Of a DNA stretch of 50,420 nucleotides, positions 7,653-15,347 are shown one piece after another. The notes below the pieces were generated by a model. The model was not told the DNA's origin and did not search any database. It saw only the letters and a program-made list of their open reading frames with translations. How positions within the stretch are numbered: the stretch's first letter is position 1; every line of letters starts with the position of its first letter. The translations under genes were made by a program, and so were the position numbers. The DNA comes from Marinobacter azerbaijanicus. GTDB taxonomy: Bacteria > Pseudomonadota > Gammaproteobacteria > Pseudomonadales > Oleiphilaceae. The stretch covers positions 1 through 50,420 of the forward strand of contig NZ_JASSVS010000017.1 of the NCBI RefSeq assembly GCF_030250645.1, given 5' to 3'.

Positions 7653-10067
7653 TCAGCCGGCTGTAGCGGCGTCTGCATAGAGCGTTTCCTCGAGGGCTCT
7701 CACGGCCTCGCGATAGCCGGCCTTGCCGCCGAAGGCCTTGGCGAGCTCCACGGGGGTACCGAGCCGGTCCAGCGGTGCCAGCTTCAGTACCTTGGTGTCC
7801 TCGATGGTGGCCACGCCGTTGTCGGCGTACTTGTCGAGCAGGGCGTCCAGCACGGCGCGGGCCTGGCCTTCATAGCGAGTGAAATAGTCCGACTGGCGGG
7901 CCTTGGCCGCACGCTGGCGACGGGTGAGTGCAGGCTGGCCGTAGACGATGTGCACGATGGCATCGAAGGGGTCCGGTGTACCGCCGAGGGTCTTCTCGAC
8001 CTCGCTGGTGAGGTCTTCCCAGAAGACGCCTTGTTCGGACAGCTCATCCAACACGGCCTGCTTGCGGTCGCTGGCTTCCCAACGCCGCAGGAAGTCCTTC
8101 AGGGTGGCGTAGTGGGCGCGTACCGTCTTGCGGGTGTAGTCGGTCAGCTCTTCGGTGATTAACTTGCCGTCCGGCCCCAGGTACTGCACGCGCCGGCCGA
8201 TGACCGCCACGGTGACGTCATCGACGACGTATCGCTTGGGCGGCTCGCCGATCCCGCCGTCTTCGTCATCCTCCCAGCCCCCTTCGGGGGGCAAGGCGGG
8301 ATCGTTCGGTGACTCGTCGTCGGGCGCGTTTCCATCGACGCTGTCCTCGGCTTCATCGTCGTCGTCCGGTAGTAGTGGGTCGCCTTCGCCAGGTACGTAG
8401 ACCTTTTCTGGTTCGCCGTCGAAGGCGGGGTCGGCGAAAAGCTCCGTGGCCTTGCGGAAGTCCAGAATCGTGAACCAGAACTTATTGTGCTCTGCGTCAA
8501 TCCGCGTGCCGCGTCCGATGATCTGCTTGAACTCGGTCATCGACTGGATGCGCTGGTCGAGCACGATCAGCTTGCAGGTCTTGGCGTCGACGCCGGTGGT
8601 CATCAGCTTGCTGGTGACGGCGATGACGGGGTAGGGCTCTTCGGGGTCGATGAAGTGGTCGAGCTCGGCCTTCCCCTCGAGCTCGTCGCCGGTGATGCGC
8701 ATCACGTACTTGCGGTTCTTGGCCACGTGCTGAGGGTTGAGATTGACCAACGCCTGGCGCATCCGCTCGGCGTGGTCGATGTTCTCGCAGAAGACGATAG
8801 TCTTCTGCATCGGGTCGGTCTGGGTCAGGTAATCGGTGACGGTTCGAGCGACCAGCTCGGTGCGTTGCGTTAGGATCAGGTGACGGTCGAAGTCTCGCTG
8901 GTTGTAGATACGATCCTCGATCACCTCGCCGTGGATGTCGGTCTGGCCGTCGCTGGGGCGCCATCCTTGCAGGTCGCGGTCCAGGTCGACCCGAATCACC
9001 TTGTAGGGCGCCAGGTAGCCGTCGTCGATGCCCTGCTTGAGCGAGTAGGTGTAGATGGGCTCGCCGAAGTAGTGGATGTTGGAAACCTCGGTGGTCTCCT
9101 TGGGCGTCGCGGTCAGCCCTATATGGGTGGCCCCGCTGAAGTAGTCCAGGATGGCTCGCCAGGCAGAGTCTTCGGCGGCGCTGCCACGGTGGCATTCGTC
9201 GATGACGACCAGGTCGAAGAAGTCCGGACTGAACTGCTTGTAGATGTTCTTTTCTTCCTCGCTGCCGGTGACGGCCTGATACAGCGAGAGGTAGATCTCG
9301 TGCGACTTCTCGACCTGGCGCTTGGAGATCTTGGTCATAGCCGCGCCGAAGGGCTTGAAGTCGCCGCTCTTGGTCTGATCGACTAGTACGTTGCGGTCCG
9401 CCAGAAACAGGATGCGCTGCTTGCGGCCGGCCTTCCACAGTCGCCAGATCAGCTGGAAAGCGGTGTAGGTCTTGCCGGTGCCGGTGGCCATCACCAGCAG
9501 CAGGCGATCCTGCCCTTTGGCGATGGCCTCGACCGTGCGATTGACCGCGACCATCTGGTAGTAGCGGGGCGTGCGGCCGCTGCCGTCGTCGTAGAAGGGC
9601 TGCTCGACGACCGGGCGTGTCTCTTCACTTAGGCCTTTCCATCGGCGGTAGCCGTGCCAGAGCGCATCGGGCCCGGGGAGCTGATCGAGCGCCAGTGTGG
9701 TCTCGGCCTGATCGAAGACCAGGCGGTGGGGGTCGCTGAACAGGAAGCCGCTGCCGTTGGAGCTAATGGCGAAGGGGACATCGAGCTTCTCCGCGTAGGC
9801 CTGGGCCTGCTGCATACCATGGCCCAGGCTGTGGCTGGCGTCCTTGGCCTCGAGGACGGCGATGGGCTGGTTCTTCTGGAAAGACAGCACGTAATCCGCC
9901 CGACGCGGGTGAGCCCGGTGGTGCATGCGGCCGCGTACCGTGATGCGGCCATCGCTAACCGGGTACTCTTCACGTACCTGGGTGTGGATGTTCCAGCCGG
10001 CCTGCTCGATGGCGGGGGTGATGAATTTGGTGCAGATGTCCCGTTCGCTGAAAGCTTGCCTTGTCAT
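7653..10067 (-). CDS. hsdR: Type I restriction enzyme R subunit HsdR
   Basis: This 804-residue motor-nuclease is of the EcoEI-like size class. The N-terminal PD-(D/E)XK nuclease has D58 (ADYVLSF) and E73-A-K75 (AVLEAK). The SF2 translocase has Walker A ATGTGKT (194-200), the DECH box (290-293), GLTATPKE, and a motif VI region around QIIGRGTRID. The acidic linker near residue 560 is followed by the C-terminal HsdM-binding region. It cuts DNA lacking host methylation after ATP-driven translocation. It is the first gene of the minus-strand operon hsdR-hsdM-hsdS-abiF. All key residues are present. Remnants of a different HsdR lie just upstream (10157) and at 12114. Confidence 0.96.
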   Translation of the reverse strand: MTRQAFSERDICTKFITPAIEQAGWNIHTQVREEYPVSDGRITVRGRMHHRAHPRRADYVLSFQKNQPIAVLEAKDASHSLGHGMQQAQAYAEKLDVPFAISSNGSGFLFSDPHRLVFDQAETTLALDQLPGPDALWHGYRRWKGLSEETRPVVEQPFYDDGSGRTPRYYQMVAVNRTVEAIAKGQDRLLLVMATGTGKTYTAFQLIWRLWKAGRKQRILFLADRNVLVDQTKSGDFKPFGAAMTKISKRQVEKSHEIYLSLYQAVTGSEEEKNIYKQFSPDFFDLVVIDECHRGSAAEDSAWRAILDYFSGATHIGLTATPKETTEVSNIHYFGEPIYTYSLKQGIDDGYLAPYKVIRVDLDRDLQGWRPSDGQTDIHGEVIEDRIYNQRDFDRHLILTQRTELVARTVTDYLTQTDPMQKTIVFCENIDHAERMRQALVNLNPQHVAKNRKYVMRITGDELEGKAELDHFIDPEEPYPVIAVTSKLMTTGVDAKTCKLIVLDQRIQSMTEFKQIIGRGTRIDAEHNKFWFTILDFRKATELFADPAFDGEPEKVYVPGEGDPLLPDDDDEAEDSVDGNAPDDESPNDPALPPEGGWEDDEDGGIGEPPKRYVVDDVTVAVIGRRVQYLGPDGKLITEELTDYTRKTVRAHYATLKDFLRRWEASDRKQAVLDELSEQGVFWEDLTSEVEKTLGGTPDPFDAIVHIVYGQPALTRRQRAAKARQSDYFTRYEGQARAVLDALLDKYADNGVATIEDTKVLKLAPLDRLGTPVELAKAFGGKAGYREAVRALEETLYADAATAG

Positions 10068-10156
10068 AGCTGCTTCCCTGCTGCGTTTATAGATTACTTA
10101 TCACTTTTTACGCTAGCTTACGTGAAGTTGCGCAGATACGCATGGGGGAAGCGATG

Positions 10157-10299
10157 AGGGCTCGGCAAGCCTCAAGTCTCACGATTCTGAGAAGCAGCGT
10201 CTGGCTGGGATCATCAACCGGCTCAATGACCTCCATGGTGCCGAGGTCAGCGACGATAACAAGCTGCTTTTCGGGAAGATTATCCAGCTTCTGGTTTAA
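10157..10299 (+). pseudogene. Fragment of a second type I HsdR (C-terminal region)
   Basis: One frame reads SHDSEKQRLAGIINRLND then LHGAEVSDDNKLLFGK, close to the region near residue 65 of the remnant at 12114 (HDPEKQRLAEIIDRLND). The DNA is similar over roughly 120 bp. The first bases of the match (GSGKP-like) are in another frame, so there is a small insertion near 10172. The segment has no start and ends quickly, so it is a relic. It differs in sequence from the intact hsdR next door, which means another type I system once stood here or was copied here. Confidence 0.7.
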
Positions 10300-10343
10300 A
10301 ATCTATATATAAAACGGCTTTTTATGCCGATTTTAGGATTGAA

Positions 10344-10418
10344 AATAAACCAGCGTGGTTTATTCTTCACTGTGAAGACGGAATTTAAGGTCGCTTTTTG
10401 ACGTGAAAATAAACCAGC
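10344..10418. promoter_or_regulatory. Inverted repeat and half-site: likely AbiEi operator
   Basis: AATAAACCA-GCG-TGGTTTATT (10344-10364) has perfect 9-bp arms. The first half with its flank, GAAAATAAACCAGC, recurs exactly at 10405-10418, overlapping the abiEi start codon region. AbiEi antitoxins are known to repress their own operon by binding inverted repeats upstream of the gene, so these are the likely sites. A second palindrome, TCTTCAC-T-GTGAAGA (10364-10378), directly abuts the first. Between them they would cover the promoter and start codon. Confidence 0.65.
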
Positions 10419-11179
10419 TGCTGCACGAGATCCCGTATGGCGCCGTGGTGACGACCGCCTGGCTAGCATCACATGGCGTCACCTCGGATCAGGCGCGTAA
10501 GCTGGCCGGCAGTGGCTGGCTTAAGCGCGTGGGGTACGGCGCGTACTGCCAAGCGGGGGAGCCTCTTACCTGGGAGAGCGCTGTTTTCGCCCTGCAGATG
10601 AGCGACGACACGGGCTTACCACTGCTTTGGCCGGGTGGCCAGACGGCCCTGGCACTGCATGGCTTTGCCCACTATCTGCCCATGGGGGAGAGCACAACGC
10701 ATCTGTATGGAAAGGAGGCCGTTCGGCTGCCCCGGTGGTTGAGTGATGCCGAATGGGTAGGGCGGATGGTGCTCCACTCAGAAAAGGGCCTGCCGGTGCA
10801 GCTTCCTGGCAGCTTCACGGACTACGCGCCGGATGGCAGGGCCTTCAGCTTGCAGGTATCGACCCCCGAGCGAGCGGTCCTGGAGTGGATCGCCGTGACG
10901 CCGAATCAGCTGCTGTTCAGCAGTGAGCTGGTGGATACCTTCGGCGGCCTCAATACGCTGCGTCCGCGTCGGCTGCAGGCATTGCTGGAGGGATGCCGTT
11001 CGGTGAGAACCAAGCGGGCCTTCCTGGTGCTGGCTCGCCACGCCGGGCATGCCTGGTACGGTCGCCTGGAACCACGTCGACTGGATCTCGGCAAAGGCAA
11101 GCGGCAGCTCTGCCGGGGCGGCAAGCTGGACAGGGAATATCACGTGACGGTGCCGGAGGCGTTCCTGCATGCCGATTGA
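10403..11179 (+). CDS. abiEi: AbiEi-type antitoxin (type IV toxin-antitoxin)
   Basis: This is a 258-residue protein starting with GTG at 10403. The N-terminal winged-helix segment (INQLLHEIPYGAVVTTAWLASHGVTSDQARKLAG) and the following GWLKRVGYGAYCQAGEPLTWESAVFALQ are characteristic of AbiEi. The C-terminal domain is the part known in this family to oppose the AbiEii toxin. The frame is intact. The 3' end overlaps the start of the abiEii remnant (ATG at 11169), the normal coupling for this pair. Because the toxin gene is broken, this antitoxin may now act only as a repressor or as a neutraliser of AbiEii toxins coming from elsewhere. Confidence 0.88.
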   Translation: MKINQLLHEIPYGAVVTTAWLASHGVTSDQARKLAGSGWLKRVGYGAYCQAGEPLTWESAVFALQMSDDTGLPLLWPGGQTALALHGFAHYLPMGESTTHLYGKEAVRLPRWLSDAEWVGRMVLHSEKGLPVQLPGSFTDYAPDGRAFSLQVSTPERAVLEWIAVTPNQLLFSSELVDTFGGLNTLRPRRLQALLEGCRSVRTKRAFLVLARHAGHAWYGRLEPRRLDLGKGKRQLCRGGKLDREYHVTVPEAFLHAD

Positions 11180-12013
11180 AGCTCGCTACCACGAACAGGT
11201 TCGTGCAGCCATTACCCCGTCTATCGGTCGACATCGACCTGGCCTACCTGCCGCTGGAGCCTCGAGACGAGGCGCTGCGACGCTGTCGCGATGCGCTGAA
11301 GCGACTGGCAGAGACTTTCAGCGCCCGACTGCCAGGCGTGCGAGCCGAGCTTCAGGATAACCGCCGAGACGAGCTGAGGATCCTGGTGCGCCGGGGGCGT
11401 AGCCAGGTGAAGGTGGAGGTATCGCCAGTACTGCGTGGCACTCTGCACCCGCTCCAGGAGCGCGATGTTGTCGAAGCTGTGGAAGACGATTACGGCTTCG
11501 CGGCGGTGCAGGTGGTGTCACTGCCGGACCTGTATGGCGGCAAGATCTGTGCCGCACTGGATCGCCAGCACCCCCGGGACCTTTTCGATGTGAAGCTGCT
11601 TTTGATTGAACCAGCGCGGCCTGGATCGAAGCGTATTTGAGGGCTTCCTGGTCTATCTGCTGGGGCATCCCAGGCCCTTGAACGAAGTGATCAACCCACG
11701 GCTGAAAGCGTTGGATGATGTCTACCGACAGGAGTTTGTCGGGATGGCCAGGGCTGATATCCCGTTGCAGCAGCTTGAGGACGTACGGCACGGACTTCTG
11801 ACGCGGCTGGGCCCGCTGATGACGGATGAAGACGTTCGCTTCCTTCTGTCCTTCAAGCAGGGGGCGCCTGACTGGGCGCTATTTCCGCTGCAGGGCGTTG
11901 ATCGGCTGCCTGCCGTGCGCTGGAAGCTCGCTAACATCCAGAAAATGGGGGCTGACAAGCATCGTCAGTCCCTGGCGCTCCTGGAGCAGGCTCTGGGTAG
12001 TCTTCGGAGATAA
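11169..12013 (+). pseudogene. abiEii: AbiEii-type nucleotidyltransferase toxin, disrupted
   Basis: The gene begins normally (MPIEARYHEQ) but then jumps out of frame. The next matching segment, RFVQPLPRLSVDIDLAYLPLEPRDE, is in another frame, and the sequence expected between them, which carries the KGGT-type nucleotide-binding motif, is missing. The DIDL motif remains. The frame is broken again near 11611, where one extra C in GAACCAGCGC shifts LLLIE away from QRGLDRSVFEGFLVYLLG. The rest then reads through to 12013 with good similarity to the C-terminal domain. With the catalytic loop deleted and two frame breaks, this toxin cannot be active. Such decay is expected to be tolerated more easily than loss of the antitoxin. 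Confidence 0.85.
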
Positions 12014-12113
12014 TGCCCAATATCCCTGCGACGTACCGTCTTAAGTAGACTTCTCCTTATATCCTTTAAACGCTAGGCTGTTACGCATAATTACGCTACA
12101 AGCAGGGGATGAC

Positions 12114-12650
12114 ATGGCGAACAGCAGGGAAGCTCTGTTCCAGTGGAACATCACCAAGGCCATGTCTGCCGGCGGCTGGGAGCACGTCAGCTGGCTGGAA
12201 TTGCCCCACTACCGCCTCACCAAGCGCGAGGAGAAGAGCCTGCGCCTCGAGGAGGCCGAGGGTGACTACGGCCTCACCCCGGTCAGCGAGGTGGGCTCAG
12301 GCAAGCCCCACGATCCCGAGAAGCAGCGCCTGGCCGAGATCATCGACCGGCTCAACGACCTCTACGGCGCCGAGGTCAGCGACGACGACAAGCTGCACTT
12401 CGCCAACGGCATCGCCGACCGCATCGAACGCGACGAGTCGGTGTTGGCCCAGGTACGCAGCCATAGCCAGGACCAAGTGATGCATGGCCTCTTCCCGAAG
12501 AAAGTCTCCGATGCGGTACTCGACGCCCTCAGCGACCACGAGAAGCTAAGCATGCCGCTGCTGGAGGACGAGGAAACAGGAAGGCAGTTTGCGCTGTTGA
12601 TCCTGAAGCTATTGGCGGGGAGGTCGAACAATGACTTGTGTGCTGTGTAG
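12114..12650 (+). pseudogene. HsdR remnant: start region fused to C-terminal region
   Basis: This is an open frame of 178 residues with a fair ribosome site (AGGGGATGAC). After a short N-terminal piece (MANSREALFQWNITKAMSAGGW) it continues directly with the C-terminal region of a type I R subunit (LTPVSEVGSGKPHDPEKQRLAEIIDRLNDLYG, then GLFPKKVSDAVLDALSDHEKL). The nuclease and helicase domains, normally more than 600 residues, are absent, so this is an internal deletion product. It may still be translated. A homologous scrap lies at 10157, on the other side of the AbiE locus, suggesting the AbiE genes were inserted into, or duplicated with, this older HsdR. No matching hsdM/hsdS is seen. Confidence 0.75.
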
Positions 12651-12684
12651 CAAGCTACGGAAGAGGCCTATTATGGCTGATAAC

Positions 12685-12763
12685 GACCTGAAGCGGACAT
12701 CCCGGAAAGGGGAGGGAGCACATACATTGGGGATATGTAGCATGCGTGATGATTGGTGTTATG
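12685..12763 (+). repeat. Left flank of cassette locus 1 (shared with 40724-40802)
   Basis: The segment begins GACCTGAAGCGG and ends with GATGATTGGTGTTATG (12748-12763). The same two elements occur at 40724 and 40787-40802 with exactly the same spacing (73 bp from GACC to GTTATG), and the sequence between them is partly alike. Downstream of GTTATG the two loci differ completely. Both precede a foreign gene block that ends in an attC site. This fits a shared insertion point whose right edge is the G/TTATG core, comparable to an integron attachment core. Confidence 0.6.
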
Positions 12764-12881
12764 CGGCATCAGCTACAGCGCGTACTCCGGACGCTAGTTG
12801 GTGAAACTGATCTCATTCTTTAATAATCGATAGTTTTCAGCTGGAAATAGGATAAATAAAAGTTTTATAAAGGAGGTTTGA

Positions 12882-14669
12882 GTGAAGTTTATAGAGCCAT
12901 TCGAAATTGAGCAGAACCAAAATCTGAGAGCCCCACAGAAAGAGGGTTGGTTATCAATTCGCGACCATTATCAGGATAATATTGACGCCGAGCGGTTTGT
13001 GGGTGTTGTTCTACCGGTAGGATGCGGGAAGTCAGGGCTTATATCTGTAACACCTTATGCAATTCAAGCTCACAGAGTGCTGGTAATTGCTCCTGGTACT
13101 CGAATCCGAGACCAGCTTGGTGCGGACATGAAATCAAGCAGCGCTACCAATTTTTATGAAAAATGCTCGGTATTACCTGAAGATGCCGAATATCCAGAAA
13201 CAGTTGTCGTCGCAAGCGGCACAGTGAACCACGATGATATAGAAAACGCTGACATCGTAGTATCCAATATTCAGCAAATAGCTGGTGAAGAAAATCGATG
13301 GCTTGATGAGCTTAAAGATGACTTTTTCGATCTGATCCTAGTCGACGAAGGTCATCACAATACAGCGGCCTCGTGGCGTCAGGTTTTTAATCGCTTCCCA
13401 AATGCACGAGTAATCAATTTCAGTGCAACTCCAACGCGGTCAGACGGGCAACTAATGGAAGGCCACGTTATATACTCATTTCCTGTAACTCGAGCAATAC
13501 AGGCTGGTTATGTAAAACGACTGTCCGCAAAAATGCTTCGCCCATCTGAACTGACTTATATTGATCGTGGCAATGGAGAAGAACGTACAATCGGATTGCA
13601 TGAAGTAATTGATCTTGGCCAACAGGATGCAGAGTTCCGTCGCGGCATTGTAATGTCAGAAAATACGTTGTCTTCAATAGTAGACTGCTCTATAGGTGAG
13701 TTAAGGAGGCTCAGAGAAGAAACCGGAGAGCAGCGCTTGAAAATCATTGCCTCAGCCTTAAATATTGATCATTGTATACAAATCACGGAGGCGTTTAGAG
13801 CAAGGGGATTGAGAGCAGGCTATGTGCATTCGCGCGAGGGAGCGGAAGCGAATCAAAGAGTTTTTCAGCAGTTGGACAATCATGAGCTTGATGTGATAGT
13901 TCAGGCTAGGATGCTTGGCGAAGGGTTTGACCATAAGTTTTTGGCAGTCGCAATGGTCGGCAGCATATTCGCAAATCTTTCTCCTTTTGTTCAGTTCGTG
14001 GGTCGGATAATGCGCGTCGTTGAGCAAAATTCTCCAGATAATCCAGTCAACCGTGGAGTGGTGGTGTTCCATGCCGGAGCAAATGTAGCTCAGCGCTGGA
14101 ATGACTTTAGAGATTTTAGCACTGCAGACCAAGCTTATTTTGCCGACTTATTACCAGAAGCAGACAATGTAGATTTTGATCCAAATGGAGCCACCGAAAG
14201 GGAACCTACGGGGGCGGGGGGGCTATCTCCTGTCGATATCATATCTGAATCTGATGTTTCTGCAGCCGAAATGGACCCTATTGGCAATCCAGAAGTAGCC
14301 GACCTTCTTCAACAACTTGTAGACAAAGGCATTACTCCAGACCAAGCCGCGGCGGGAATCCGCAGAATTCGACCCACCCGGCAAGATCAACGCATTGCAC
14401 GCCGTAGCGCATTGAACGAGAGAATTCAAAATGAGACCGGTGGGTTGTTGGGGCGATGCGGAGTAAATCCTGGTGGGCGCAATCTGGACCCCCGGCACCA
14501 AAGCACAAATTTTCAATGGGTGGTAACTGAGCTCAACCGTAGAGTGAATGCCTCCGTGGATCAAGAAGGTTCAAATCGCGAGAACTTCACTCTCACCCAG
14601 CTGGAAACCGCTCATGAGGCCCTGAATGGGCATGTTGCCTCTCTTGAAGAGGAAATGCGTAATGGGTAG
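12882..14669 (+). CDS. SF2 (DEAD/DEAH-type) helicase in an integron-type cassette
   Basis: This is a 595-residue protein from GTG at 12882 with a strong AAGGAGG ribosome site. The SF2 motifs are in order: a variant Walker A PVGCGKS (45-51), DEGHH (155-159) in place of DEAD/DECH, SATPTR (181-186), LGEGFD (345-350) and QFVGRIMR (371-378). The C-terminal 190 residues after the motor are not recognised and include an acidic linker (near 420-470) and an Arg-rich segment. The gene is far more AT-rich than its neighbours, which points to transfer. Its 3' end overlaps the next gene by 8 bp. It sits between a cassette-type left flank and an attC site and within a defence island. It is probably a nucleic-acid-dependent ATPase with a defence role, but its substrate is unknown. 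Confidence 0.8.
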   Translation: MKFIEPFEIEQNQNLRAPQKEGWLSIRDHYQDNIDAERFVGVVLPVGCGKSGLISVTPYAIQAHRVLVIAPGTRIRDQLGADMKSSSATNFYEKCSVLPEDAEYPETVVVASGTVNHDDIENADIVVSNIQQIAGEENRWLDELKDDFFDLILVDEGHHNTAASWRQVFNRFPNARVINFSATPTRSDGQLMEGHVIYSFPVTRAIQAGYVKRLSAKMLRPSELTYIDRGNGEERTIGLHEVIDLGQQDAEFRRGIVMSENTLSSIVDCSIGELRRLREETGEQRLKIIASALNIDHCIQITEAFRARGLRAGYVHSREGAEANQRVFQQLDNHELDVIVQARMLGEGFDHKFLAVAMVGSIFANLSPFVQFVGRIMRVVEQNSPDNPVNRGVVVFHAGANVAQRWNDFRDFSTADQAYFADLLPEADNVDFDPNGATEREPTGAGGLSPVDIISESDVSAAEMDPIGNPEVADLLQQLVDKGITPDQAAAGIRRIRPTRQDQRIARRSALNERIQNETGGLLGRCGVNPGGRNLDPRHQSTNFQWVVTELNRRVNASVDQEGSNRENFTLTQLETAHEALNGHVASLEEEMRNG

Positions 14670-14883
14670 ACCAAAATCGCTTGTCAAAAATATTTACATT
14701 TCTGAAGCAAAAAGGGCTCACTCCTGCAAATCAAATGCTAATCATAAAATAAAAAATGGTGAACAAAGGCTTACAGTAAAGGAAGGGCAAAGTGAGAGAA
14801 ATTATTGTATGGAATGTGGCAAGCGGTTCATAGACTTGGCAATAGAGGATTTGAAAAGAATTCGATCAGATTATTGGCCATAA
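14662..14883 (+). CDS. Small zinc-ribbon-like protein coupled to the helicase
   Basis: This 73-residue basic protein starts at an ATG inside the last codons of the helicase gene (8-bp overlap), so translation is coupled. It has HSCKSNANHKIKNGEQRL followed by NYCMECGKRF, i.e. a Cys/His set that could bind zinc; the first half resembles the start of PARP-type zinc fingers (KIKNGEQRL), a family that binds DNA breaks. The resemblance is short and may be coincidental. An attC site begins 46 bp downstream, so this is the last gene of the cassette. It probably works with the helicase, perhaps as a DNA- or RNA-end sensor; that role is inference. Confidence 0.65.
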   Translation: MGRPKSLVKNIYISEAKRAHSCKSNANHKIKNGEQRLTVKEGQSERNYCMECGKRFIDLAIEDLKRIRSDYWP

Positions 14884-14928
14884 TAACATTAAGAATGTAG
14901 ATCTTTTTTTCGGTAAGTCAAGAGTGAC

Positions 14929-15013
14929 GCATAACCAAGCCAAGCACAGCGACAGCTTTTCCGTTGCGGCTTCACCTCCACTACAAAGCTTCGCGTGTTG
15001 GCGGCGTTATACA
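14929..15013 (+). other. attC: attC recombination site (integron cassette), locus 1
   Basis: The outer core sites are GCATAAC (14929-14935) and GTTATAC (15007-15013), nearly perfect complements, flanked inside by CAAGCCAA and TTGGCGGC. The inner arms CACAGCGACAGCTTT (14945-14959) and AAAGCTTCGCGTG (14985-14997) pair fully except for two unpaired bases on one side, exactly the extrahelical-base pattern that defines attC strand polarity. The orientation (gene, then attC) matches a cassette made of the helicase and zinc-ribbon genes. No integron integrase is in the window. Confidence 0.75.
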
Positions 15014-15060
15014 TCAGGAAAATCTCAATGGCCGCTTCTGGCCGTAAGCGGTCAGCATGC
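15014..15060 (+). repeat. Right flank of cassette locus 1 (shared with 42852 and 47565)
   Basis: Immediately after the attC, the sequence CAGGAAAATCTCAATGGCC then GCTTCTGGCCGTAAGCGG resembles 42852-42895 (CAGAAAAATCTCAATGACC, GCTCATGGCCGATAGCGG) and, more loosely, 47565-47602. The cassettes before these flanks are unrelated. The last part is itself a short inverted repeat around GGCC. The rest of the stretch up to the att site (15061-15262) holds no gene I can support. Confidence 0.6.
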
Positions 15061-15262
15061 CTTTGAGAGAAGCAATCTTGCGCTCCTCATAGGCATGCTG
15101 TTCGAGAGGGAGAGGCCCTTGAGCGGTACACCAGCGGTACACACACCAGCTTCCTGTGTTATCCTCAACTTTCGCTAAGCTACTGATTACAAAGAACTGT
15201 ACATTTCGCTAGATTACGGTTGCTTTTCCAAGGATATCAGTGGCCTATTGTTTTAAAAGCGA

Positions 15263-15309
15263 ACTCATAATCCCTTGGTCGCTGGTTCGAGTCCAGCTGG
15301 GCCCACCAA
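15263..15309 (+). repeat. att site: 3' half of tRNA-Met(CAT), copy 1
   Basis: These 47 bp are identical to 38367-38413. They begin at the anticodon loop (CTCATAA, anticodon CAT), continue with GGTTCGAGTCCAGC (T arm) and end with the acceptor strand and CCA. The sequence upstream has no D arm or acceptor 5' strand, so this is not a full tRNA gene. It is the recombination remnant left by an element that integrates into a tRNA-Met 3' end. It marks the border between elements 1 and 2; the intact tRNA should lie outside the window, most likely to the left. Confidence 0.88.
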
Positions 15310-15347
15310 TGAAATCAATCGGTTACGCCACCAAGGGTCAATATTCA

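Noticed and set aside
6149..7666. 505-residue plus-strand ORF over hsdM
   Set aside because: It is the antisense of hsdM, with Val/Leu/Gly-rich low-complexity translation and no family motif; hsdM has all catalytic motifs.
7574..7678. N-terminal extension of HsdM by 35 residues
   Set aside because: The added residues are Arg/Pro/His-rich and unlike the family; similarity begins at the ATG at 7573.
8497..9438. 313-residue minus-strand ORF inside hsdR
   Set aside because: Arg-rich out-of-frame shadow of the helicase domain of HsdR; no start signals.
15040..15175. Possible protein fragment on the minus strand after cassette locus 1
   Set aside because: A short frame can be read but I could not match it to any family, so it is not annotated.
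15263..15309. Intact tRNA-Met gene here or at 38367
   Set aside because: Only the anticodon loop to CCA end is present; no D arm or 5' acceptor strand lies upstream in either place.
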